DNA of 6,375 bases from S012-109 sp964425105 (GTDB lineage Bacteria > Pseudomonadota > Gammaproteobacteria > SZUA-140), in contig CAYRLE010000106.1 of assembly GCA_964425105.1 (NCBI GenBank), positions 1 through 6,375 of the forward strand. Direction: 5' to 3'. The notes beneath the pieces were generated by a model. That model ran no database searches. It was given only the letters and a program-made list of their open reading frames with translations, and was not told the DNA's origin. Every line of letters starts with the position of its first letter. The first letter of the stretch is position 1. Of the stretch, positions 1 to 5,730 are shown one piece after another. Position numbers and translations under genes: made by a program.

Positions 1-235
1 CCACATCGGGAAAGGCGCGGGCACCGGGGTAGGCGCCCCACAAGGCGGGGCCGAAGGTGACGATCCTGGCTTCCCCTTCCGCGGCGGGCGCGTCGCCGGC
101 GGCCACTTCGCCCACGGCGTAGAGTGCTTGCTGAATCCCTTCGCGCTCGAAAGGTACCAGGGCATCCTTGACCCCCAGCCACAGCAACAGCAGGAGCAGG
201 CCCAGGGTCAGTAGTACTGGCAGCAGTTTTTTCAT
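1..235 (-). CDS. Partial hypothetical protein with N-terminal membrane anchor or signal peptide
   Basis: The reverse strand has an ATG at 235-233 followed by an open frame of 78 codons that leaves the window at position 1, so only the N-terminus is seen. It begins M-K-K, then a very leucine-rich hydrophobic stretch (about residues 4-22, including six consecutive leucines and a Trp). A soluble stretch rich in Ala, Gly and Glu follows, including PFEREGIQQALYAVGE and later IVTFGPALWGAYPGARAF. The K-K plus hydrophobic core is a signal peptide or single N-terminal anchor; no lipobox cysteine and no clear AxA site follows, so an anchor facing the periplasm is slightly preferred. A perfect TATAAT lies about 35 bp upstream of the ATG and a weak GAG-containing ribosome site precedes it, both supporting this start. 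It is divergent from nnrS. I do not recognise the family. Confidence 0.7.
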   Translation of the reverse strand, partial: MKKLLPVLLTLGLLLLLLWLGVKDALVPFEREGIQQALYAVGEVAAGDAPAAEGEARIVTFGPALWGAYPGARAFPDV

Positions 236-269
236 GGAATTCTCATGGCGTCTTGTTGCGGAACGGTTC

Positions 270-296
270 ATTATACTAAAGGCAATCAATAACCAA
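270..296 (-). promoter_or_regulatory. Predicted sigma-70 promoter for the leftward gene
   Basis: On the minus strand a perfect -10 hexamer TATAAT (270-275) is preceded by TTGGTT (291-296) as a possible -35, with a 15-bp spacer, shorter than the optimal 17. The predicted start would be near 263, giving a leader of about 28 nt before the ATG at 235. The hexamer sits in an AT-rich island in otherwise GC-rich DNA. The same island may serve nnrS on the other strand (TATACT at 272-277), so the two divergent genes could share a control region. Confidence 0.5.
276..289 (+). promoter_or_regulatory. Possible degenerate FNR/DNR-type half-site upstream of nnrS
   Basis: CTAAA-GGCA-ATCAA fits the FNR/DNR/NNR palindrome TTGAT-N4-ATCAA only in its right half (285-289 exact); the left half matches at 2 of 5 positions. 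nnrS genes are commonly controlled by FNR-like NO or low-oxygen regulators, which is why the half-site was considered. It does not sit at the usual -41.5 spacing to any good plus-strand -10. Chance occurrence is quite possible. Confidence 0.2.
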
Positions 297-306
297 GCCC
301 TATTCA

Positions 307-324
307 GCGAGTCTCTGGCGAGTC
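307..324. repeat. Direct repeat GCGAGTC, two copies 11 bp apart
   Basis: GCGAGTC occurs at 307-313 and again at 318-324, so the copies start 11 bp apart, about one helical turn. They lie 58-75 bp upstream of the nnrS ATG. Two same-face heptamers could be a tandem operator, but two short copies in GC-rich DNA can also arise by chance. No regulator is identified. Confidence 0.3.
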
Positions 325-381
325 AGTCCGCAAGCCGGCACTGGTCGCCATTAGCAATGGGGTCGCCCGGGTGATTTTCTG

Positions 382-1581
382 ATGCTGCATATCGAAGAAC
401 AACACGCCAGACCCGCCATTGCCTGCCTGCAGCGGGGCTTCCGGCCTTTCTTCCTGGGGGCGATGGGCTACGCCGTAGTGGTGATGGTGCTGTGGCTGGG
501 GATCTATGTCCTGCACTGGGACTTCAGCGGCCTGGCCGCCTATGGCGCAGCGTCCTATTGGCATGGTCATGAGATGATCTTCGGCTATGCCCTGGCGGTG
601 GTGGCCGGCTTCCTGCTCACGGCGGTGCAGAACTGGACGGGCCTGCCCACCGTCAGTGGCGTGAAGTTGGGCATCCTGTTTGCCTTGTGGGTGGGCGCGC
701 GCCTCTTTTCCCTGTCCTCCAGTGGTCTGGCGGCGGCCGTGGTGATGGACCTGCTCTTCCAGTTTCTGCTGCTGCTGGCCATTGCCCTGCCCCTGTACCG
801 GGCTGCCAAGTGGGGCAACTTCAGTCTGCTGGTGCCCAAGCTGGTCTTGCTGCTGGTGGCGGAGGCGGTCTTTGCCCTGGGGCTGTTCGGCCAGCTGGCG
901 GAGGGTCTGCGCTATGGACTCTTTGGCGGGCTCTACCTGATTCTCTCCCTGATCTTCGTCATGAGCCGGCGGGTGCTGCCCTTTTTCATCGAACGCGCCG
1001 CGGGCGGTGCAGTGCGGCTGCGCAATGCCCGCTGGGTGGATGTGTCGGCCCTCATCGTCTTCGTGTTGTTCGCCGTCATCGACATCATGATCCCCGACGG
1101 GCCGGCCAGCGCGGGGCTGGCCCTGCTGCTGGCCGCGCTACACGGCTGGCGCCTGGCTGGCTGGCATCACCCGGTGATATGGCGCCAGCCCCTGCTCTGG
1201 GTGCTCTACCTCGCCTATGGCTGGCTCGTCATCGGCTTTCTGCTCAAGGCAGCTGCCGTGTTCAGCGGTGTCATGCCCTCCCTGGCCGTCCATGCCTTTG
1301 CCTATGGCGGCATCGGCATGATGACCGCGGGCATGATGTCGCGGGTCTCCCTGGGCCACACCGGCCGCGATATCTATCACCCGCCCCCAGTACTGAAGGC
1401 GGTCTTCACCCTGCTGCTGGCCGGCACCGTGATCCGGGTGCTGTTGCCCCTGTTGCTGATGAATGCCTATCCTCTGCTCATCGCACTGTCCCAACTTCTG
1501 TGGCTGGTGGCATTCCTGTTGTTGTTCATGGCCTACCTGCCCATCCTGCTCCGGCCCCGCATCGATGGCCGCCCAGGATAG
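382..1581 (+). CDS. nnrS: NnrS family haem- and copper-containing membrane protein, nitric-oxide response
   Basis: This 399-residue protein has the normal length for NnrS and is hydrophobic throughout, consistent with about 12 membrane helices. Diagnostic motifs are present: RGFRPFFLGA near residues 18-27, WHGHEMIFGYA from 60 to 70 followed by VAGFLLTAVQNWTG, and near the C-terminus GMMSRVSLGHTGR with His326. The two histidines of WHGHE and His326 are candidate haem/metal ligands. In the studied members (Rhodobacter, Vibrio cholerae) NnrS sits in the inner membrane and eases nitrosative stress, apparently by limiting iron-nitrosyl species rather than by reducing NO. The ATG is preceded by GGTGAT (370-375), which pairs with the 16S tail at 6-nt spacing. 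The neighbours are not denitrification genes, so here it may be a stand-alone NO-stress protein. The stop codon lies 8 bp before a repeat-like tag and a scaffold gap. Confidence 0.93.
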   Translation: MLHIEEQHARPAIACLQRGFRPFFLGAMGYAVVVMVLWLGIYVLHWDFSGLAAYGAASYWHGHEMIFGYALAVVAGFLLTAVQNWTGLPTVSGVKLGILFALWVGARLFSLSSSGLAAAVVMDLLFQFLLLLAIALPLYRAAKWGNFSLLVPKLVLLLVAEAVFALGLFGQLAEGLRYGLFGGLYLILSLIFVMSRRVLPFFIERAAGGAVRLRNARWVDVSALIVFVLFAVIDIMIPDGPASAGLALLLAALHGWRLAGWHHPVIWRQPLLWVLYLAYGWLVIGFLLKAAAVFSGVMPSLAVHAFAYGGIGMMTAGMMSRVSLGHTGRDIYHPPPVLKAVFTLLLAGTVIRVLLPLLLMNAYPLLIALSQLLWLVAFLLLFMAYLPILLRPRIDGRPG

Positions 1582-1588
1582 AATTTTC

Positions 1589-1613
1589 AAAGGGGTCAGA
1601 CTCGATTGGTTTC
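1589..1613 (+). repeat. Repeat-like tag AAAGGGGTCAGACTCGATTG at gap edge, probable end of a small mobile element
   Basis: Just after the nnrS stop, the sequence AAAGGGGTCAGACTCGATTG (1589-1608) runs into the N gap. From memory, near-identical GGGGTCAGACTCGATT-type tags occur in many proteobacterial genomes as flanks of small transposase genes of the REP-associated Y1 (IS200-like, PF01797) family. A dispersed element would also explain why short-read assembly broke here. The transposase itself is not visible, so the assignment rests on recall of the motif and the position of the gap. Confidence 0.45.
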
Positions 1614-1713
1614 NNNNNNNNNNNNNNNNNNNNNNNNNNNNNNNNNNNNNNNNNNNNNNNNNNNNNNNNNNNNNNNNNNNNNNNNNNNNNNNNNNNNNNN
1701 NNNNNNNNNNNNN
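1614..1713. other. Assembly gap of 100 Ns
   Basis: Exactly 100 consecutive Ns, the conventional size for a scaffold gap of unknown length. True content and length cannot be read. It must contain the last codons and stop of uvrD on its right side and may contain a repeated element on its left side. Open frames that appear to cross the Ns are artefacts. Confidence 0.97.
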
Positions 1714-3855
1714 CACCAGCCATTTGGAGCCGGCTTTTTTGAAGTTGACCTGGACGCGGGCGTGGCTGCCCTGGCCTTCGTAGTTGAGGACGATGCCTTC
1801 GCCGAATTTGGCATGGCTGACGCGCTGCCCCAGTTTGAGGCCGCCGGGTCCTTCGTCCTCGACGATGGCTTTTTTTGCCCGGGTGTGGATCACCGGGGTC
1901 GGGGTGTTGGCGCGTCGGGTGCGGACTTCCTCCACCAGTTCCTTGGGGATCTCGCGGATGAAGCGCGACGGTGACTGGTACATTTCCGAGCCGTGCAGGC
2001 GCCGGGTTTCCGCATAGGTGAGATAGAGCTGGCGCTGGGCGCGGGTGATGCCTACGTAGCACAGGCGGCGCTCTTCCTCCAGGCGGTTGGGGTCCTCGAT
2101 GGAGCGGCCGTGGGGGAAGATGCCCTCTTCCATGCCGGCCAGAAACACCAGGGGGAACTCCAGGCCCTTGGCGGAGTGCAGGGTCATGAGTTGCACGCAG
2201 TCCTGGTTCTCCTCGCCCTGCCCCTCGCCGGCCTCCAGGGCGGCATGGGACAGGAAGGCGGGCAGGGGTTCCATGTCCAACTCCTCGCGGTCGTATTCGA
2301 ACTGGCGGGCGGCGCTCACCAGCTCCTCCAGGTTTTCGATGCGCGCCAGGCCCTTTTCGCCCTTTTCCTTCTTGTGGTGCTCCAGCAGCCCGCTGCGGGC
2401 AATGACATGGTCGATCTGCTCGTGCAGTTCCAGGTCGCGGGTGTCCTGGTCCAGGCCTTCCACCAGCTGCAGGAACTGGCGCAGGGCATTGCCCGCGCGC
2501 GCCGGCAGTTCGCCGGGGGCGGAGAGCTGGCGCGCGGCCTCCCACAGGGGCAGGCCGGCGCTGCGCGCCAAAGCGCGTACTTGCTCCACGGTGCGCTCGC
2601 CGATGCCGCGGGTGGGGGTGTTCACCACGCGCTCGAAGGAAGGGTCGTCGCTGCGGTTGGTCACCAAGCGCAGGTAGGCCAGGGCATCTTTGACCTCCGC
2701 CCGTTCGAAGAAGCGGAAGCCGCCGTAGACCCGGTAGGGGATGCCGGCGGCGATCAGGGCTTCTTCGAGGACCCGCGACTGGGCGTTGGAGCGGTAGAGC
2801 ACCGCGGCCTCGCGGCGCGGGTTGCCCTGTTCGGACCAGTGGCGGATGCGCGAGGTGATGAAGCGCGCCTCGTCCAGGTCGTTGAAGGCGGCATAGAGCT
2901 GCAGGGGTTCGCCCTGGACGCCGTCGGTCCACAGTTTCTTGCCCAGGCGTCCGCTGTTGTTGTCGATGAGGGCGTTGGCGGCCTTGAGGATGGTGCTGGT
3001 GGAGCGGTAGTTCTGTTCCAGGCGCACCATCTGCACATCCTTGAAGTCCTTGGAGAGGCGCTGGATGTGTTCGATGCGCGCCCCGCGCCAGCCGTAGATG
3101 GACTGGTCGTCGTCGCCCACCACGAACAGGTGGCTGCCGCCGCCGGCCAGCAGGCGCAGCCAGGCATACTGGATGGAGTTGGTGTCCTGGAACTCGTCCA
3201 CCAGGATGTGGCGGAAGCGGTTCTGGTAGTGGGCCAGGATCTCGGGGTGGTCGCGCCACAGTTCATGGGCGCGCAGCAGCAGTTCGGCGAAGTCCACCAC
3301 CCCGGCGCGGCGGCAGGTGTCCTCGTAGGTCTGGTAGATGCGCACCATCTGGCCCACGAAGGGGTCGCCGCCGTCGTCGATGTGGCGCGGGCGCTGGCCC
3401 TCGTCCTTGCGGGCGTTGATGAACCACTGTACCTGGCGCGGCGCCCACTGGGCCTCGTCTAGATTCATGGCCTTGAGGATGCGCCGGATCATGCGGTACT
3501 GGTCGTCGCTGTCCAGGATCTGGAAGGCCTGGGGCAGCTCCACGTCGCGCCAGTGGGTGCGCAGCAGGCGGTGGGCCAGGCCGTGGAAGGTGCCCACCCA
3601 CATGCCGCCGGCGGGCATACCCAGCATCTCTTCGATGCGCCCGCGCATCTCGGCGGCTGCCTTGTTGGTGAAGGTGACCGCCATGATGCCGTAGGGCGAG
3701 ACGCCTTGCGCCTGGATCAGCCAGGCGATGCGGTGCACCAGCACCCGGGTCTTGCCGCTGCCGGCGCCAGCCAGGATCAGGGCATTGCCGGGGGGCGCAG
3801 CCACGGCTTCGCGTTGGGCATCGTTGAGGGGATCGAGGATATGACTGACGTCCAT
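1714..3855 (-). CDS. uvrD: DNA helicase II UvrD (SF1A 3'-5' helicase), C-terminal tip lost in gap
   Basis: The 714 visible residues match E. coli UvrD nearly end to end, starting with the same M-D-V-S and L-N-D-x-Q-R-E-A-V-A-A-P. Visible helicase motifs: Walker A AGAGSGKT (29-36), Ia TFTNKAAAEMR (61-71), motif II VDEFQD (219-224), motif III VVGDDDQSIYGWRGA (245-259), motif IV RLEQNYRST (278-286), motif V MTLHSAKGLEFPLVF, and motif VI ERRLCYVGITRAQR. The Tudor-like tail (KLGQRVSHAKFGEG to KWLV) binds RNA polymerase and UvrB in E. coli. The frame enters the gap at KWLV; the E. coli protein continues only nine residues further, so this is truncated by assembly, not decay. UvrD unwinds DNA in nucleotide-excision and mismatch repair. 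The start has no Shine-Dalgarno and a promoter almost touching it. No LexA box (CTG-N10-CAG) is evident upstream. Confidence 0.96.
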
Positions 3856-3863
3856 GGGCGGGC

Positions 3864-3872
3864 ATTGTAGCA
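3864..3872 (-). promoter_or_regulatory. Extended -10 promoter immediately upstream of uvrD
   Basis: On the minus strand TGC-TACAAT (3872-3864) is a TGn-extended -10 element with 5 of 6 matches to TATAAT. There is no good -35 at 16-18 bp, as is usual for extended -10 promoters. Transcription would start near 3857, about 2 nt before the uvrD ATG (3855). This predicts a nearly leaderless mRNA, in line with the lack of a Shine-Dalgarno there. Confidence 0.5.
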
Positions 3873-3884
3873 GATTTGCCCGGC

Positions 3885-3913
3885 TTGTCGCCGTTGTCTC
3901 GGCGGAGTAATGT
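3885..3913 (+). promoter_or_regulatory. Weak candidate promoter for the rhodanese gene
   Basis: TTGTCG (3885-3890) and TAATGT (3908-3913) are separated by the ideal 17 bp, but match consensus at only 4 of 6 and 3 of 6 positions. The start would fall near 3920, leaving a leader of about 28 nt that contains the strong ribosome-binding site. It lies back-to-back with the uvrD promoter in the 92-bp divergent region. Confidence 0.25.
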
Positions 3914-3932
3914 GATGGCTTGTGGCAGATGA

Positions 3933-3941
3933 AAGGAGGTG
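3933..3941 (+). promoter_or_regulatory. Strong Shine-Dalgarno fixing the rhodanese start
   Basis: AAGGAGGTG matches the complement of the 16S rRNA 3' end over nine bases. The GGAGG core ends 8 nt before the ATG at 3948. This excludes the in-frame GTG at 3939 (inside the site) and TTG at 3942 (too close) as starts. Confidence 0.85.
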
Positions 3942-3947
3942 TTGGCT

Positions 3948-4457
3948 ATGATCGGGATGCGCTGGATTACCCACGGCCTGTTGTTGCTGGGCCTGTGCTC
4001 CATGCCCCTGTTGCAGGCGGCGGAGGAACTCCAGGGCGTGGATTCGCGCACCGCCTACCGCATGGTGCTGGACGACCCCGCCCATACCCATATCATCGAT
4101 GTGCGCACGCGCGCGGAGTATGAGTTCGTGGGCCATCCCGACCTGCCCAACGGGGTGCCCAACATCCCTTTCAAGTTCTATCCCGGCTGGCGCCTCAACA
4201 CCCATTTCGTGACGGACGTGGCCAAGCGTTTCGGCAAGGACGAAGTGCTCATCACCATGTGCCGCAGCGGCAAGCGTGCCCAGGCCGCGGCGCGCCAGCT
4301 GCTGGAACACGGCTTCCAGCGGGTCTATTACATGACCGACAGTTTCGAGGGGCCCAAGGACGCCCAGGGCCACCGCACCGTGGGCGGCTGGAAGGTCAAC
4401 GGCCTGCCCTATACCTACCGGCTGGAGGAGGAACTGGTCTATAAGGGTGGAGAATGA
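3948..4457 (+). CDS. Periplasmic single-domain rhodanese (sulfurtransferase)
   Basis: A 169-residue protein. Residues 1-24 form a Sec signal peptide (positive start, LLLLGLCSMPLLQA core), with likely cleavage before AEEL; the Cys at 17 is not in a lipobox because Leu precedes it. The rhodanese fold follows: HIIDVRTRAEYEFVGHPD (48-65) is the family's first signature, and C105-R-S-G-K-R-A is the active-site loop with the persulfide-carrying Cys105. The six-residue CRSGKR loop fits thiosulfate or polysulfide sulfurtransferases rather than Cdc25-type phosphatases, whose loop is longer. The stretch after the first signature (about 62-90, with NIPFKFYPGWRLNTHF) appears longer than in minimal rhodaneses such as PspE or GlpE and may shape a substrate pocket. 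It would move sulfane sulfur in the periplasm; the acceptor is unknown. It is convergent with the pentapeptide gene, with only 12 bp between stops. Confidence 0.9.
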   Translation: MIGMRWITHGLLLLGLCSMPLLQAAEELQGVDSRTAYRMVLDDPAHTHIIDVRTRAEYEFVGHPDLPNGVPNIPFKFYPGWRLNTHFVTDVAKRFGKDEVLITMCRSGKRAQAAARQLLEHGFQRVYYMTDSFEGPKDAQGHRTVGGWKVNGLPYTYRLEEELVYKGGE

Positions 4458-4469
4458 AAGCGCTGCGTT

Positions 4470-4844
4470 TCAGTCCCGGAAGGTGATCTTCGCCTCGCTG
4501 AGTTCTTGTTCCAGGATGGCATTGGCCAGGGTATCGGCGGTGAGCAGGGCGCCGCTGAAGTTGGCGCCGGTGATGTTGGCCTCGTCCAGGCGGGCGCCGG
4601 TGAGATTGGCGCCCGAGAGGTCGGCGTGGGACAGGTCGCTGCCACGCAGGTCGGCGCCGGAGAGCTTGGCGAGGCGCAGGTCGGCATGGCGCAGGTCGGC
4701 GCCGCTGAGATTGCTGCCGCTGAGGTCGACCTCCACCAGGTTGGCCTCCTTGAGGTGCGCACCCGACAGATCACTGCCCACCAGGGTGTTGCCTTCCAGG
4801 GTCAGCAGGGGGGTAAAGCCCTTTTTGTCGTAGATGGTGATCAT
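4470..4844 (-). CDS. Pentapeptide-repeat protein, translationally coupled to the sugar kinase
   Basis: A 124-residue protein with a short head (1-23: MITIYDKKGF, then LLTLEGNTLVG) and then about 18 consecutive five-residue units from residue 24 to 113, mostly A(D/N)LSG or ADLRx. The last two or three units are degenerate. A short cap (ELSEAKITFRD) follows. Pentapeptide repeats fold as a right-handed quadrilateral beta-helix with four units per turn, so this would make about 4.5 coils, a small rod. There is no signal peptide, so it is probably cytoplasmic. Known members include Qnr and MfpA, which mimic DNA and bind gyrase, but they are longer and most family members have no known function. 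The ATG at 4844 is chosen because it overlaps the kinase stop as ATGA; an in-frame ATG at 4880 would lie inside the kinase gene and is less likely. Function unassigned. Confidence 0.85.
   Translation of the reverse strand: MITIYDKKGFTPLLTLEGNTLVGSDLSGAHLKEANLVEVDLSGSNLSGADLRHADLRLAKLSGADLRGSDLSHADLSGANLTGARLDEANITGANFSGALLTADTLANAILEQELSEAKITFRD
4536..4775 (-). repeat. Degenerate 15-bp tandem repeat encoding the pentapeptide units
   Basis: Sixteen well-formed pentapeptide codon blocks (residues 24-103) give the DNA a 15-bp period, with frequent GCCGACCTG- and AGCGGCG-like cores on the minus strand. The repeat is coding and in frame, and can grow or shrink by whole units without breaking the fold. 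Confidence 0.75.
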
Positions 4845-5713
4845 GCCGGTAGCGTGAAGTCCAGTCCCTCGTGGCCGCATTTCTCGCCCGCCAGGCGGCA
4901 GGCCAGGCGCAGCGTCTCTGCCGTAGTATAGCCCGCCAGGCAGCCATGGATCACGCCGGCGTTGAAGGTGTCTCCCGCCCCCAGGGTATCCACCACCGCG
5001 GCGGGACTGAAGGCGGGGGCATGCAGGCAGCGGCCCGTTTCGTCCACGGCCCAGGCGCCGGCCTCTCCCCAGGTACAGAACAGGCGCCGCCCGGGCAGTT
5101 GGCGCTGCATGTCCGCGAGAAATCGTTCACCATCGGCAGCGCCCCGGGCCAGGGCGTAGTCCCTGGAAAACAGCAGTACCTGGGCATGGCAAAAGAGGCC
5201 TTCGATAGCGGGCCGCGGCTTCTCCACCTCCAGGGACAGGGGCAGGCCGGGCCGGCGTTGCGCGGCCAGGGCCAGCATGGCTGCCAGTTCCGTCACATTG
5301 CGGCCCTCGAAGTGGCACCAGGCGTAGGGTGCCAGGTCGATGCGCCGGAAGTCGGCGGCGCTGAATTCCTCCAGATCCCGGTAGTGGACGATGGTGCGCG
5401 AGCCGTTGCGGCGGTTGTGGATGACATAGGAGGTGGGACTGGCGCCGTCCTCGTGGACGCGGCAGTGGCGCTGATCGATGCCGTGGCAGCCGAGGTCGTC
5501 GCGGATGGTCTGCGCCGTCTCGTCTGACGCCAGGGTGCCGGCCCAGGCGCAGTCATGGCCCAGCCTGCTCAGCACCACCAGGGTGTTGGCGGCATTGCCG
5601 CCGCGCACCAGGCGCCGGCGGCAGGCGCGGACCTTGTCGTTTTCCCGCGGATAGCCGTCCACCGTATTGATGACGTCCAGGGTGGCGACGCCGATGGCGA
5701 GGATTCGCGCCAC
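4841..5713 (-). CDS. PfkB-family sugar kinase of ketohexokinase (fructokinase) type
   Basis: A 290-residue ribokinase-like protein of normal family length. The N-terminal region has Asp13 and GGNAAN (38-43), the sugar-binding site. The C-terminal VDTLGAGDTFNA holds the anion hole and catalytic base Asp248 (GAGD 245-248). Several stretches match what I recall of human KHK rather than generic PfkB kinases: VDGYP near 18-22, GSRTIVHY (104-111), HFEGRN (134-139), LEVEKPR (161-167) and AGEKCGHEGLD (275-285). The likely reaction is ATP-dependent phosphorylation of fructose or a related ketose, in KHK at C1, in the cytoplasm; the real substrate is unproven. The start is GTG at 5713: an in-frame TAA, the stop of the upstream gene, lies just 6 nt before it. 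No Shine-Dalgarno is seen; the leader is AT-rich. It ends in an ATGA overlap with the pentapeptide gene. Confidence 0.9.
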   Translation of the reverse strand: MARILAIGVATLDVINTVDGYPRENDKVRACRRRLVRGGNAANTLVVLSRLGHDCAWAGTLASDETAQTIRDDLGCHGIDQRHCRVHEDGASPTSYVIHNRRNGSRTIVHYRDLEEFSAADFRRIDLAPYAWCHFEGRNVTELAAMLALAAQRRPGLPLSLEVEKPRPAIEGLFCHAQVLLFSRDYALARGAADGERFLADMQRQLPGRRLFCTWGEAGAWAVDETGRCLHAPAFSPAAVVDTLGAGDTFNAGVIHGCLAGYTTAETLRLACRLAGEKCGHEGLDFTLPA

Positions 5714-5716
5714 GAT

Positions 5717-5730
5717 GATTTATGATTTAT
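5717..5730. repeat. 7-bp tandem duplication at the zinc-ribbon/kinase junction
   Basis: GATTTAT is repeated head to tail (5717-5723, 5724-5730). On the coding strand it supplies the end and TAA stop of the zinc-ribbon gene and the A/T-rich run before the kinase GTG. It contrasts with the GC-rich surroundings. It may keep the ribosome entry site unstructured where no Shine-Dalgarno exists. Confidence 0.6.

Noticed and set aside
1993..3462. A 489-codon plus-strand open frame antisense to uvrD
   Set aside because: It is rich in Ala/Gly/Val/Gln with no recognisable motif, as expected for the reverse frame of a GC-rich gene. UvrD on the other strand is unambiguous.
1138..3855. A 905-residue minus-strand frame apparently extending uvrD through the Ns into nnrS
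   Set aside because: The extension exists only because the Ns are read as open. UvrD ends about nine residues into the gap, and the continuation is antisense to nnrS with low-complexity Gln/His/Gly composition.
3856..3947. LexA operator upstream of uvrD
   Set aside because: E. coli uvrD is SOS-controlled, so the divergent region was read for CTGT-N8-ACAG; no acceptable match was seen. The LexA consensus of this organism is unknown, so absence of SOS control is not claimed.
3777..4373. A 198-codon minus-strand frame across the uvrD start and the rhodanese gene
   Set aside because: It is antisense to the rhodanese and overlaps the uvrD start in another frame; it has no family features and runs through the divergent promoter region.
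4458..4469. Possible terminator between the convergent rhodanese and pentapeptide genes
   Set aside because: Only 12 bp separate the stops. AGCGCT is palindromic but too short for a stable hairpin and has no U-tract, so termination must occur inside the opposing gene or by Rho.
4871..5527. A 218-codon plus-strand frame antisense to the sugar kinase
   Set aside because: Composition is that of a shadow frame, while the opposite strand holds clear PfkB motifs in the correct order.
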